Below are positions 27,239 to 35,599 of a stretch of DNA of 36,828 bases, in pieces. Each line of letters starts with the position of its first letter. The first letter of the stretch is position 1. The DNA lies in NCBI RefSeq assembly GCF_009996845.1, contig NZ_JAACYS010000023.1:1-36828 (forward strand), written 5' to 3'. The stretch comes from Pallidibacillus pasinlerensis (GTDB taxonomy: Bacteria > Bacillota > Bacilli > Bacillales > Caldibacillaceae). The notes beneath the pieces are model-generated. The model did not search any database, was not told where the DNA came from, and was given only the letters and a program-made list of their open reading frames with translations. The position numbers and the translations under genes are program-made.

Positions 27239-27267
27239 TACATATGTTGTAGATGTGTAAAATGTGC
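27239..27267 (-). promoter_or_regulatory. Candidate sigma-E/sigma-K type promoter of sigK
   Basis: On the minus strand GCACATTT (27267-27260), 13-base spacer, CATATGTA (27246-27239). This resembles mother-cell promoters in the -10 CATA element and an AT-rich -35. Visual match only. Confidence 0.35.
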
Positions 27268-27291
27268 CTGTCCTGTTATTTTAAAAAATAT

Positions 27292-27531
27292 TTATCGATC
27301 TTCGTCCATTTCCATTAACTTTTTTTGATACTTATTCGCACGATGGAGAAACATAAAGGCTAATGTTATTAAGACAACAATAATTGCTATTAAATACCAA
27401 ATATGTTCAGTAATACTTGAAAAACCTTTAATAATGATACCGATGTATATAAATACACAAAGAGCGATAAGAACGGTTGAAAATCTACGAAAATCTTCTA
27501 CTAATTCTTTCAACTTTCTTTCCTTACGCAT
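27292..27531 (-). CDS. yrhC: YrhC family membrane protein
   Basis: 79-residue protein from the ATG at 27531 (MRKERKLKELVEDFRRFS) with GGTGGGG 6 bases upstream. It has two predicted membrane helices (about 18-36 and 43-62) with charged ends, and a basic C-terminal tail. It matches the B. subtilis YrhC family; function unknown. In B. subtilis it ends the yrrT-mtnN-mccA-mccB-yrhC sulfur operon. Here it follows mtnN but is separated from it by a terminator, and yrrT, mccA and mccB are missing. Confidence 0.85.
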   Translation of the reverse strand: MRKERKLKELVEDFRRFSTVLIALCVFIYIGIIIKGFSSITEHIWYLIAIIVVLITLAFMFLHRANKYQKKLMEMDEDR

Positions 27532-27612
27532 GTTCGTCCCCACCTGAATAATAAATTTATATGTTAATAGAATAACATGGATCAATAACAAATTGTCTAT
27601 GTAATTTTAGGT

Positions 27613-27640
27613 AAAAAAATAGGACTGTCATATGACAGCC
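27613..27640 (-). terminator. Terminator of mtnN
   Basis: GACTGTC (27623-27629) with GACAGCC (27634-27640) form a hairpin with one wobble pair and a short ATAT loop, followed on the minus strand by CTATTTTTTT. It resembles the deoC terminator at 3-32 closely. Confidence 0.8.
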
Positions 27641-27650
27641 CATTACAATT

Positions 27651-28346
27651 TTAATTTAATTTTTCTACGATTGAGACTACGAGTTTCGCTGAGTTTTTCG
27701 CAGCGGTTTCTAAAAATTGATCGAAGCTAATATCTGAATCTTTTCCCGCGATGTCTGATAAGGAACGGATAATAACAAATGGAGTTCCATATTGATAAGC
27801 TACTTGGGCAATAGCTGCAGCTTCCATTTCAACTGCTTCTATTGCAGGAAACTTAGTTCTTACATCATTTACCCGAACAGGATCGCTCATAAATGAGTCT
27901 CCTGATGCAATTAAACCAGTTAATATTTTCATATCATTAAGTTCTTTAGCAGCTTCCTCCGCTACTTTCACTAGTTTTTCATCCGCAGGATATGTAGCTG
28001 GCATTTGCGGCACTTGTCCGTATTTATAGCCAAATGCTGTAGCGTCAACATCATGGTGACAAACTTCATTAGAAATAACTAAATCACCGACATTTAACTC
28101 AGGATTAAATCCACCAGCAGATCCTGTATTTATGATTACATCCGGTTGATATCGTTCCATTAAAATGGTCGTTGACATTGCTGCATTTACTTTTCCAATA
28201 CCTGATTTTAATAAAACAACATCTTTACCGTGTAACGTTCCGGATGTAAATTCACTATTCGCGATTACTTCTGTTTTTGCATATACTATTTGGTCCCGTA
28301 AAATGGTTACTTCTTCTTCCATTGCCCCAATAATTGCGATTTTCAT
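27651..28346 (-). CDS. mtnN: 5'-Methylthioadenosine/S-adenosylhomocysteine nucleosidase
   Basis: Cleaves adenine from methylthioadenosine and S-adenosylhomocysteine, removing methyltransferase by-products and feeding methionine salvage; the second activity is the first step to homocysteine recycling and AI-2. It has 231 residues, family length. The acid residue in IIGAMEEEV (E12), the [17 protein letters not shown] substrate loop, [12 protein letters not shown] and the catalytic aspartate in RSLSDIAGK are all present. AGGAGA 7 bases ahead of the ATG. It lies 14 bases after yrrS, so the two are likely cotranscribed. Confidence 0.97.
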   Translation of the reverse strand: MKIAIIGAMEEEVTILRDQIVYAKTEVIANSEFTSGTLHGKDVVLLKSGIGKVNAAMSTTILMERYQPDVIINTGSAGGFNPELNVGDLVISNEVCHHDVDATAFGYKYGQVPQMPATYPADEKLVKVAEEAAKELNDMKILTGLIASGDSFMSDPVRVNDVRTKFPAIEAVEMEAAAIAQVAYQYGTPFVIIRSLSDIAGKDSDISFDQFLETAAKNSAKLVVSIVEKLN

Positions 28347-28360
28347 TGAATTCTCTCCTA

Positions 28361-29020
28361 TTATCTCTCTATATTTTTAAGCTTTTCAACTTTCGTTGGT
28401 TTCCAACCTTCGCCATCAACCCAATCTAAATACACTCGATAAATTTTACTTTTATCTTTTGTTGAAATTGTACCGATAACATTTTGATTCGGTATACCAC
28501 CGTTACCGACCCACCAAACAGTCATATTATCAACTGTAACACCAGTTGCATATTCCATCGCTTTTTCCATTTCTTCGCGATCTGTAGTTCCTTTATCATA
28601 AGAAGATATATGTTCACCTGTTTGCACAGTGCCGATTGGTTCCCAGTTTGGATTGATAATGACTTGCTCTACATTCGGATCGTCACTTTCTTCATATATA
28701 ACTTCTGCTTCTTCAGTCTCTTCTTCTTCATTCACTTTTTCAGTTTCACCATCTTCACTGTCTTCATCATTTTCATCAGTGACTTCTGAAGTAGACTCAA
28801 CTTCTGAATCATCCGTCTGTGTAATGTTTTCCTCTTCATTTACCTCTTCTGATTGGTTCTCCTCTCCTGTTGCCACTGTATCATTATCACGCAACAAATT
28901 TACGCCAACAATGACAATGAGAATAAAAACAATACCAATCAAAATATTAAGGACAAAATTTTCTTTTCTCTTTTTAGAATGCCTTTCTATTCGGCTTTTT
29001 CGATTATTTTGATTGGCCAT
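28361..29020 (-). CDS. yrrS: YrrS family membrane-anchored protein (DUF1510)
   Basis: 219 residues: a basic N-terminus ([14 protein letters not shown]), one membrane helix (about 24-44), a long acidic linker of Glu, Asp, Thr and Ser (about 50-117), then the conserved DUF1510 domain ([21 protein letters not shown] to the end) outside the cell. The function is not known. In B. subtilis yrrS is cotranscribed with pbpI and under sigma-F control, pointing to a forespore cell-wall role. Here it follows pbpI after a 161-base gap containing a possible promoter and precedes mtnN by 14 bases. Confidence 0.88.
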   Translation of the reverse strand: MANQNNRKSRIERHSKKRKENFVLNILIGIVFILIVIVGVNLLRDNDTVATGEENQSEEVNEEENITQTDDSEVESTSEVTDENDEDSEDGETEKVNEEEETEEAEVIYEESDDPNVEQVIINPNWEPIGTVQTGEHISSYDKGTTDREEMEKAMEYATGVTVDNMTVWWVGNGGIPNQNVIGTISTKDKSKIYRVYLDWVDGEGWKPTKVEKLKNIER

Positions 29021-29112
29021 TAGAACGTTCCCCCATTCATTTGAAAGTAGACACCTTTAATAATTATGAGCGAACTTATGTTAAAATGTACAGTTAATTT
29101 TCTATAACAATA

Positions 29113-29140
29113 TTTTTACAATGACGGATCAATTTGTCAA
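29113..29140 (-). promoter_or_regulatory. Candidate promoter of yrrS-mtnN
   Basis: On the minus strand a perfect TTGACA (29140-29135), 16-base spacer, and a weak TAAAAA (29118-29113), about 93 bases ahead of yrrS. Confidence 0.4.
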
Positions 29141-29181
29141 AGATTAAATGAATTAATAGACAGACTATTTTACTATTTCAT

Positions 29182-30936
29182 TTATTGATCCATTTCATAT
29201 AAAAATTTTACCATATCTTTATATAACGGTGTTGCCCATCCTTCTCCTTCAGTGACGTCTAAATTTACGACCGTCATTGCGTATTTCGGTTTTTCATAAG
29301 GAAAATATCCGACAAACCAGCGGTTCAATAATTCGTTACCATTCTCATCTTTTCGATGGGTTTCAGCAGTACCAGATTTTCCAGCTACGGTATAAGGCAA
29401 ATTATTTAAAGACTTACCCGTTCCCCTTTCATTAGTAACAACTTCACGTAAAAGTTGTTGGAGTTTGCTAGCAGTATACGAGGAAATATGGTCTCCTTCA
29501 AGTTTTTTAATAGGAAAAGTGTATAAATCTGTACCATTGTTATATTGAATACTTTCAACAGCCCTTACCATCTTCTTTTCCCCACCTCGGGCAATTGTCG
29601 CCATCATATTTGTTGCCGCAAGCGGTGTAATTCGTACACTTTGTTGACCAATTCCCGTTTGTGCATTCAACTTTGAATCCTTTCGCTCGACATCATCTAA
29701 ATAAACGTAGCCTTTTTCTTCATCGGATAACTGTTTAAAATCTTCAAAATGATATATATCACCTTGCCACCCATTAATCTCATTTAAACCTAACAATTGT
29801 GCATATGTTTCGATTATCGTTTCATCTTTTTCCGTTAATTCCATCGCTAATGTAGCGAATGTATTATTACAACTGGCTGCAAAACTATCTTTAAAATTTA
29901 ACATCCCATGGTCATATTGTTGGTCCACTTCTCCATGAATCGTTACACTACAATTAAACATCCGTTCAGGACTTATTAGCTGATGATCAATACTTGCAGC
30001 AGCAATAACTGTTTTAAAAACAGAACCAGGTATATGGGCAGTATGCATCATATTTTTAATCCCGTTATTAGCATAAGGATCAGTTATATCGATAGCTGGA
30101 CGAGAAACTGAAGCTAAGATAGAATTTGTTTCGATATCAAGTAAAATTAGCCCTCCTATTTTAATATTATGTTTATCTACTAATTCCTCTGCCTTTGTTT
30201 GAATGTCGTAATCAATCGTTGTTTGAATTTTTACAGGGTAAAAAGGATTCGACTGTGTAACATACTTCACATCGATACCAAATAGAGGCGCTCCACGACC
30301 ATCTACATGATAAATTAGTTTCGTACTTTCCTCTTGTAATAAAAACTCATCAAAACTTTTCTGTAACCCCGAAATTCCTATCATCGTAGAAACCGGTATA
30401 TCCTTATCGGGATAACGTTTTTTTAATTCTTCAGGGTTTTCTCCGAGAACACCGATTAATTGGGCAGCCGGTGTAATTTTTCGATCAAAATGCTTTTCAA
30501 CGGCAAAAACTCCGGGAATTTCCAATTGATTAATCGCATTCATCTGTTCCTGTGTTAATACAATGGGATTTGGTTCACCAAACATAACTGGACCTTCTGC
30601 ATCTTCTAAGGAATGTAAAATATCGGATGAAGGAACATTAATAATTTTTGCAAGTTCTTCAACGTCCCATTCCATATGATTTAAAAACGGAAATAAAACT
30701 AAAGTCGGAATCGCTTCATGGGTAAGAGGGACCATATTACGATCATAAAATTTCCCTCTACCATTATCAATGACGACTTGTTGAGAACGTTGCTTCACAC
30801 TTTCCGCTATTAAATCTATATTACGATGTGAAAAACTTTTCGTATCATATAACTGAATTTGAATTAGTCTAAAAATCATAATTGCAATACCAACAATTAT
30901 ACCAATACCAATACGAATAATACGTTTTTGGACCAT
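29182..30936 (-). CDS. pbpI: Class B penicillin-binding protein (PbpI/YrrR family)
   Basis: Transpeptidase that cross-links peptidoglycan. It has 584 residues, the same as B. subtilis PbpI (PBP4b). N-terminal membrane anchor (about 7-29), PBP dimerisation domain, then the transpeptidase domain with all three motifs: S305-V-F-K308, S355-C-N357 and K520-S-G-T523. In B. subtilis it is made in the forespore. Neighbour yrrS is the usual partner. It is set off from greA by a strong terminator and therefore should have its own promoter in 30937-31011, which I could not assign. Confidence 0.95.
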   Translation of the reverse strand: MVQKRIIRIGIGIIVGIAIMIFRLIQIQLYDTKSFSHRNIDLIAESVKQRSQQVVIDNGRGKFYDRNMVPLTHEAIPTLVLFPFLNHMEWDVEELAKIINVPSSDILHSLEDAEGPVMFGEPNPIVLTQEQMNAINQLEIPGVFAVEKHFDRKITPAAQLIGVLGENPEELKKRYPDKDIPVSTMIGISGLQKSFDEFLLQEESTKLIYHVDGRGAPLFGIDVKYVTQSNPFYPVKIQTTIDYDIQTKAEELVDKHNIKIGGLILLDIETNSILASVSRPAIDITDPYANNGIKNMMHTAHIPGSVFKTVIAAASIDHQLISPERMFNCSVTIHGEVDQQYDHGMLNFKDSFAASCNNTFATLAMELTEKDETIIETYAQLLGLNEINGWQGDIYHFEDFKQLSDEEKGYVYLDDVERKDSKLNAQTGIGQQSVRITPLAATNMMATIARGGEKKMVRAVESIQYNNGTDLYTFPIKKLEGDHISSYTASKLQQLLREVVTNERGTGKSLNNLPYTVAGKSGTAETHRKDENGNELLNRWFVGYFPYEKPKYAMTVVNLDVTEGEGWATPLYKDMVKFLYEMDQ

Positions 30937-31011
30937 CAGTCTTCCCTCCCCATTCCCATTGTTGACGTGAGGGAGTCATTTTAGTCCAAATCATAAAAAT
31001 TGTTTACATAT

Positions 31012-31053
31012 AAAAAGGACTGAATCACAAGTAAATTCACTGTGTTTCAGTCC
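31012..31053 (-). terminator. Terminator of greA
   Basis: GGACTGAATCACA (31017-31029) with TGTGTTTCAGTCC (31041-31053), 13 base pairs with one mismatch, followed on the minus strand by TTTTTAT. Confidence 0.9.
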
Positions 31054-31118
31054 GATTATTTTTCTTAATTTTAATCGATCCATTATTAGTTCATAATACG
31101 TATAATTGCAAAAACTAA

Positions 31119-31595
31119 TTATTGGATACCTACAATTTTAACAACCATTTCTCCACCTGGAGTTTGTACAGTAACTTGTTCACCGACTTTACGTCCAATT
31201 AAGCTTTTCGCAATTGGAGAATCGTTTGAAATTTTACCTTCAAATGGATCAGCTTCTGCACTACCTACAATTGTGTAAGTTTCTTCTTCCCCATCTGGTA
31301 ATTCAACAAATGTAACTGACTTTCCTAAAGTTACTGTATCTTTATTGTTTTCATCTTCTTCAATAATAACTGCATTACGAATCATTTTTTCTAAAGTTGC
31401 GATACGACCTTCAACAAACGCTTGCTCATCCTTAGCGGAATCATATTCAGAGTTTTCGGATAAATCACCGAAACTACGCGCAATTTTAATACGCTCGACA
31501 ACTTCTTTTCTTTTCGTTGTTTTTAAATATTCTAATTCTTGTTCTAATTTTTGTTTCCCTTCCAATGTCATTGGATATTGTTTTTCTTGTGCCAC
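31119..31595 (-). CDS. greA: Transcription elongation factor GreA
   Basis: Rescues backtracked RNA polymerase by promoting cleavage of the 3' RNA end. It has 158 residues from the GTG at 31595 ([21 protein letters not shown]), with AAGGAGTGG upstream; the open frame to 31634 runs through this ribosome-binding site. N-terminal antiparallel coiled coil with the acidic tip residues in [15 protein letters not shown], then the C-terminal FKBP-like domain ([22 protein letters not shown]). Follows udk by 102 bases. Confidence 0.97.
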   Translation of the reverse strand: MAQEKQYPMTLEGKQKLEQELEYLKTTKRKEVVERIKIARSFGDLSENSEYDSAKDEQAFVEGRIATLEKMIRNAVIIEEDENNKDTVTLGKSVTFVELPDGEEETYTIVGSAEADPFEGKISNDSPIAKSLIGRKVGEQVTVQTPGGEMVVKIVGIQ

Positions 31596-31697
31596 TATAG
31601 TCCACTCCTTAACATTTAATCCCGTCGAAAACAATTCATTTTATTTTTGAACGCTCCTTTTGAACGGGTATATTCTTTAATCATTTATGATATTTTG

Positions 31698-32333
31698 TCA
31701 TAAAAATGACTTTTGCTCAATAATTGAATGAATTTTTGTAACAATTAAATCAATCGCCACGACATTACTACCACCTTCAGGAATGATAATGTCAGCATAT
31801 CGTTTCGTTGGTTCGATAAATTGATTATGCATCGGCCTTACTACGGATACATATTGATCAATAACGGAATCCATCGTACGGCCACGTTCTTCGGTATCTC
31901 TAAGTAAACGTCGAATGATGCGTAAATCTGCATCTGTATCTACATAAAGTTTTATATCCATTAAATTACGTAATCTTTCATCTTCTAATACTAAAATACC
32001 TTCTAAAATGATTACATCTTTCGGTTCAATATGAATGACTTCCTTTGAACGAGTATGAACAGTGTAATCATAAACCGGTATGTCAATTGGTTCATAATTT
32101 AATAATTGTTGAAGATGTTCAATTAAGTAATCATTATCAAAGGCAAAGGGATGATCATAATTCGTTTTTAAACGTTCTTCAAACGGTTTATCACTTTGAT
32201 CTTTATAATAGGCATCTTGTTCAATCAAAACAATCGAGTCTTCACCAAAATGATTTACAATCGCTCGTGTTACACTTGTTTTTCCTGAACCGGACCCGCC
32301 TGCAATTCCAATAAGCACGGGTTTTTTCCGCAT
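31698..32333 (-). CDS. udk: Uridine kinase Udk
   Basis: Phosphorylates uridine and cytidine in pyrimidine salvage. It has 211 residues, normal length. P-loop GGSGSGKTS (12-20), then the uridine kinase blocks [22 protein letters not shown] and [12 protein letters not shown]. It begins 1 base past the trhP2 stop, so it belongs to the trmR-trhP1-trhP2-udk operon. Linkage of a uridine kinase to tRNA-uridine modification genes is conserved in Bacillus. Confidence 0.97.
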   Translation of the reverse strand: MRKKPVLIGIAGGSGSGKTSVTRAIVNHFGEDSIVLIEQDAYYKDQSDKPFEERLKTNYDHPFAFDNDYLIEHLQQLLNYEPIDIPVYDYTVHTRSKEVIHIEPKDVIILEGILVLEDERLRNLMDIKLYVDTDADLRIIRRLLRDTEERGRTMDSVIDQYVSVVRPMHNQFIEPTKRYADIIIPEGGSNVVAIDLIVTKIHSIIEQKSFL

Positions 32334-32334
32334 C

Positions 32335-33603
32335 TTAGTTCTCCTTTCGCATCATGTTGTAACGGTATACTGGTTGATCGACACGGAATTTTACAATTTG
32401 TAATGGATGTCTTGCCGCATCAATTTCATTTCCTTTTTCATCAAAGATTTTATCTACTACCATTGTGAAGTTCTCAATTTCTGGTCCGAAAAATTCAACT
32501 TCATCACCTGGTTTGAAATAGTTTCTTTGTTGCAATGTAACCATTTTACTTTCTTCATCATAATCAAGTACCATTCCCGCAAATTCGTGGGATGTTTTAT
32601 GACTATGATTTTTAAATAGTTGTTCATTTACACCAGGAAATTCTTTGAAAAATCCTTCTGCTGTATCACGGTTCGCACATTTTGCAAGTTCAGTTAACCA
32701 TTCATCTTTAAAGACAAAGTTCTCAGGATCTGCACAGTACGCATCAATTACTTTACGATATACACTGACTACCGTTGCTATATAGTGGATTGATTTCATA
32801 CGTCCTTCAATTTTCAAACTATCAACGCCAAGTTCTATAATTTCTGGAACGTGTTTGATTAAATTCATATCCTTAGAACTCATTGTAAATGGTGTGTTTT
32901 CCGTACTTAATGGAATGAAGTTTTTATCATCCGTATTTTGGAACATATCATAGTTCCAACGACAACTATGACAACAGCCACCACGGTTCGAATCACGCGC
33001 AGTCATATGGTTACTTAGTACACATCGACCAGAGTAGGCAATACACATCGCACCGTGTACGAAAATTTCCACTTCAATATCAACTTTTTCTTTAATTTCA
33101 CGAATTTCTTCGGCACTCGTTTCACGAGCTAATACGACCCGTTCTAATCCTTCTTCTTTCCAATATTGCGCAGCTTTCCAGTTTGATAAGGATTGTTGTG
33201 TACTTAAATGTCGTTCTAATTTTGGTGCTACTCGTTTACATGTTTCAATGATTAACGGATCCGCAACGATAATACCTGTAACACCAGCATCCTCTAATGC
33301 TTTTAAATATTCTTCTAAACCATCAATATTTTCGTTATGGGCGATAATGTTTGTTGTACCATATACTTTCGCACCATGTTTTTTCGCAAATTCAACACCT
33401 TCACGAATTTCATCAATGGTAAAGTTATCGGCATTTGCTCGTAGTGAATATTCTTCACCACCAAGATACACAGCATCCGCACCATAATGAATCGCAATTT
33501 TTAGTTTTTCTAGATTTCCAGCTGGAGCAAGTAACTCAGGTTTTTTTACAATTACACGTTTTCCATCTCTAATTTCTGAAATACGATCGAATACTTCAAC
33601 CAT
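32335..33603 (-). CDS. trhP2: U32 family tRNA hydroxylation protein TrhP2 (YrrO)
   Basis: Peptidase-U32-like protein. In B. subtilis yrrN and yrrO (trhP1, trhP2) are needed for prephenate-dependent 5-hydroxylation of the wobble uridine U34, and trmR then methylates it to mo5U. 422 residues. The N-terminal barrel opens [28 protein letters not shown] and the cysteine cluster GGCCHSCRW (about 213-221) are typical of U32 proteins and could hold an Fe-S cluster. A C-terminal beta-domain follows. Often mis-annotated as a collagenase-like protease. Confidence 0.94.
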   Translation of the reverse strand: MVEVFDRISEIRDGKRVIVKKPELLAPAGNLEKLKIAIHYGADAVYLGGEEYSLRANADNFTIDEIREGVEFAKKHGAKVYGTTNIIAHNENIDGLEEYLKALEDAGVTGIIVADPLIIETCKRVAPKLERHLSTQQSLSNWKAAQYWKEEGLERVVLARETSAEEIREIKEKVDIEVEIFVHGAMCIAYSGRCVLSNHMTARDSNRGGCCHSCRWNYDMFQNTDDKNFIPLSTENTPFTMSSKDMNLIKHVPEIIELGVDSLKIEGRMKSIHYIATVVSVYRKVIDAYCADPENFVFKDEWLTELAKCANRDTAEGFFKEFPGVNEQLFKNHSHKTSHEFAGMVLDYDEESKMVTLQQRNYFKPGDEVEFFGPEIENFTMVVDKIFDEKGNEIDAARHPLQIVKFRVDQPVYRYNMMRKEN

Positions 33604-33616
33604 TTAGATCTCCTCC

Positions 33617-34540
33617 TTAATAAACCGTTTCTTTGAAGAAAAATCCTGTATCTAATGGTCGACTTTCTGGTTGAATTTCTTCTATTCTTTCCAACAATTC
33701 ATCAGCTATATCTTCATATTCATCGACATCTGTTACACATAAATCTATTGCTTTTCGATATAATTTCGTAACTTCAATTAAGTATTCCGGTGATTTCAAT
33801 ATACCGTCGATTTTAAAGCAATCAATACCAGCTTCTACTAGCTCTTGCAGTTCATCTATGATACACATATCGTTTGGACTCATTATGTGAGTACCGTTAG
33901 AATCTTCAAAAACTGGATAATAATTATCACGGTCAGGGTCAAATAAATAAAGTTTTCCTTTTTCTTCTTCAACCTTTAATTTTTTCCCTTGATATTCAAA
34001 ATAATTATGAACTAATGGACGACGTGATTGGAACATACAAGTCATGCCGTGGATTTGCACTTCAACTTCTACTTCCGCATTTTCTTTTATTTCAATAATT
34101 TCATCCATACTTAGTTCTTTTGATAAAACAGCACGTTTTGCACCTTTTTTACCCCAATAATTGCATGTATACCAATTTGTTGCTAGTGTATGTGGGTCCC
34201 AATGTAATGGAATATCAATACCTAAGGTCTTTCTCGCCATGATAATGGCAGGATCTCCGAATAGAACCGCATCCGCACCTGCTTCATGAACAAACTTTAA
34301 ATATTGTTCAACCTCGTCCACCTTATCATTATGGAAAAGTCCAGTCATCGCAACATAAACTTTTTTATTTTTTGAGTGGGCAAGTTGAATTGCTTTTTTT
34401 ACATCTTCCTTAGAAAATTCGCCAGCAAGACGTAAACCAAAACGTTCTTCACCGATGACAAAGCTATCGGCTCCTGCCTCACTTAGAGGGATAATATCAT
34501 CAACACTAGTAGGTGTTAACAATAATTCTGGTTTATTCAT
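33617..34540 (-). CDS. trhP1: U32 family tRNA hydroxylation protein TrhP1 (YrrN)
   Basis: Shorter partner of TrhP2, with 307 residues from the ATG at 34540 (MNKPELLLTPTSVDD). AGGTGG lies about 5 bases upstream; the GTG at 34549 overlaps it. It has the U32 barrel and an IHGMTCMFQSRRPLVHNYF block in place of TrhP2's cysteine-rich segment. This suggests a heterodimer in which only TrhP2 carries the cysteine cluster; that is inference. The 13-base gap to trhP2 and 12-base gap to trmR indicate one operon. Confidence 0.93.
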   Translation of the reverse strand: MNKPELLLTPTSVDDIIPLSEAGADSFVIGEERFGLRLAGEFSKEDVKKAIQLAHSKNKKVYVAMTGLFHNDKVDEVEQYLKFVHEAGADAVLFGDPAIIMARKTLGIDIPLHWDPHTLATNWYTCNYWGKKGAKRAVLSKELSMDEIIEIKENAEVEVEVQIHGMTCMFQSRRPLVHNYFEYQGKKLKVEEEKGKLYLFDPDRDNYYPVFEDSNGTHIMSPNDMCIIDELQELVEAGIDCFKIDGILKSPEYLIEVTKLYRKAIDLCVTDVDEYEDIADELLERIEEIQPESRPLDTGFFFKETVY

Positions 34541-34552
34541 TTCTTCCACCTC

Positions 34553-35209
34553 TTATTTTTTATCATTCATATTACTCTTTTTTACTGAGACTGCAATTCC
34601 ATCGCCAACAGGTAAAATAATCGTATGATAATCCGGTTGATTCAATAACCAATCGTTAAAGTGGTCTATTTTTTGACCTAATTTTTGTAAGCGTTTATTT
34701 TCCGTTTCATGTTGATAAACATAGCCTTTAAATAACACATTATCTGTAATGATTAGGCTACGTTCAGCTAGTAAAGGTGTAAAATTTTCAAAAAATCTTT
34801 TGTACTGTCCCTTTGCTGCATCAATAAATAAACAATCAAAAGGTCCATACGTACTAACTTCATCTAGGAGTTCCAAGGCATCTCCCTTTAATAAAACAAC
34901 GTTTTCTTCCATGTTCGCTTTTTGAATATTTAATTCAGCCTGCTCATACCTTTGTTCGTCACGCTCAATCGTTACAATTTTGGAACCGGTTGCATGCGTC
35001 ATACGTAAAGCAGAGTATCCAATTGCAGTTCCTATTTCTAAAATAGATTTTGGCTGATAAATCCGTAGTAGTTGGAGAACTGTTTCCATACTATATGGAT
35101 CCATAATTGGAACATGATTTTTCTTTGCATATTGTTCCATCTCTTGGAAAAAGTTAGTGCGTTCCGGCAACTTACTATTTAAATACGAAAGTAAATTTTG
35201 GTCAAACAT
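34553..35209 (-). CDS. trmR: tRNA 5-hydroxyuridine methyltransferase TrmR (YrrM)
   Basis: SAM-dependent O-methyltransferase that methylates ho5U34 to mo5U34 in B. subtilis tRNAs, widening wobble decoding. It has 218 residues. Fold of the catechol O-methyltransferase family: SAM motif ILEIGTAIGYSALRM (about 56-70), IERDEQRYEQA, CLFIDAAKGQYKRFFE (metal-binding acid region) and ITDNVLFKGYV. GGAGGAG lies 11 bases ahead of the ATG. First gene of the trmR-trhP1-trhP2-udk operon. Repeat copy A ends only about 58 bases upstream, so it lies close to or inside the promoter. Confidence 0.94.
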   Translation of the reverse strand: MFDQNLLSYLNSKLPERTNFFQEMEQYAKKNHVPIMDPYSMETVLQLLRIYQPKSILEIGTAIGYSALRMTHATGSKIVTIERDEQRYEQAELNIQKANMEENVVLLKGDALELLDEVSTYGPFDCLFIDAAKGQYKRFFENFTPLLAERSLIITDNVLFKGYVYQHETENKRLQKLGQKIDHFNDWLLNQPDYHTIILPVGDGIAVSVKKSNMNDKK

Positions 35210-35267
35210 GCGAGCGAATACTCCTCCAAGGGCTCTCCATTATGTCTACTTTTTAATCCAATATTCA

Positions 35268-35374
35268 TCAAGTTGGCGGACGCTTTCCGCGGGCACGGCC
35301 TCAGCCTCCTCGAAGCTTACGATCCTGCGGGGTCTTCGGCTCGTGCTTTTCTATAGGAGTCGCCGCCACCTTGA
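35268..35374 (+). repeat. GC-rich structured intergenic repeat, copy A
   Basis: Bounded by near-perfect 12-base inverted repeats, TCAAGTTGGCGG (35268-35279) and CCGCCACCTTGA (35363-35374), one mismatch. Inside, CGCTTTCCGCGGGC, AGCCTCCTCG and CTGCGGGGTCT occur in the same order as in copy B (10360-10480). The inner stem is GCACG (35293-35297) with CGTGC (35342-35346), where copy B has GCGTG with CACGC. It lies in the 390-base gap between mltG and trmR, which otherwise holds the mltG terminator and a possible trmR -10 (CATAAT, 35244-35239). Confidence 0.82.
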
Positions 35375-35454
35375 AAATTTATTGCCAAAATTTTGGACTC
35401 ATTGGACAGCCTATATTTAATTAAATAATTTTTTTAAAATGACCTAAATACAAG

Positions 35455-35513
35455 AAAAAAGAGTCATTATGAGGAAATCGTAAAGAATTTTCCATCATTA
35501 ATGACGCTTTTTT
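35455..35513 (-). terminator. Terminator of mltG
   Basis: 15-base-pair arms at 35455-35469 and 35499-35513 (AAAAAAGAGTCATTA with TAATGACGCTTTTTT), one mismatch. An ATGA/GGAAA stem extends the hairpin inside. U-run on the minus strand. Confidence 0.85.
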
Positions 35514-35599
35514 CGACACAGATAAAATACTTTAACTATTTTAACACAACTATTTTAAAAAAGCGATATTAAATCTAATTTTACAAAATAGACTTATCT

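Noticed and set aside
28629-29012. Long serine-rich plus-strand ORF opposite yrrS
   Set aside because: It is the antisense shadow of the acidic Glu/Asp linker of YrrS. No ribosome-binding site and no recognisable protein.
35157-35420. Plus-strand ORF of 87 codons across repeat copy A
   Set aside because: It is created by the GC-rich repeat and the antisense of the trmR start. No coding signals.
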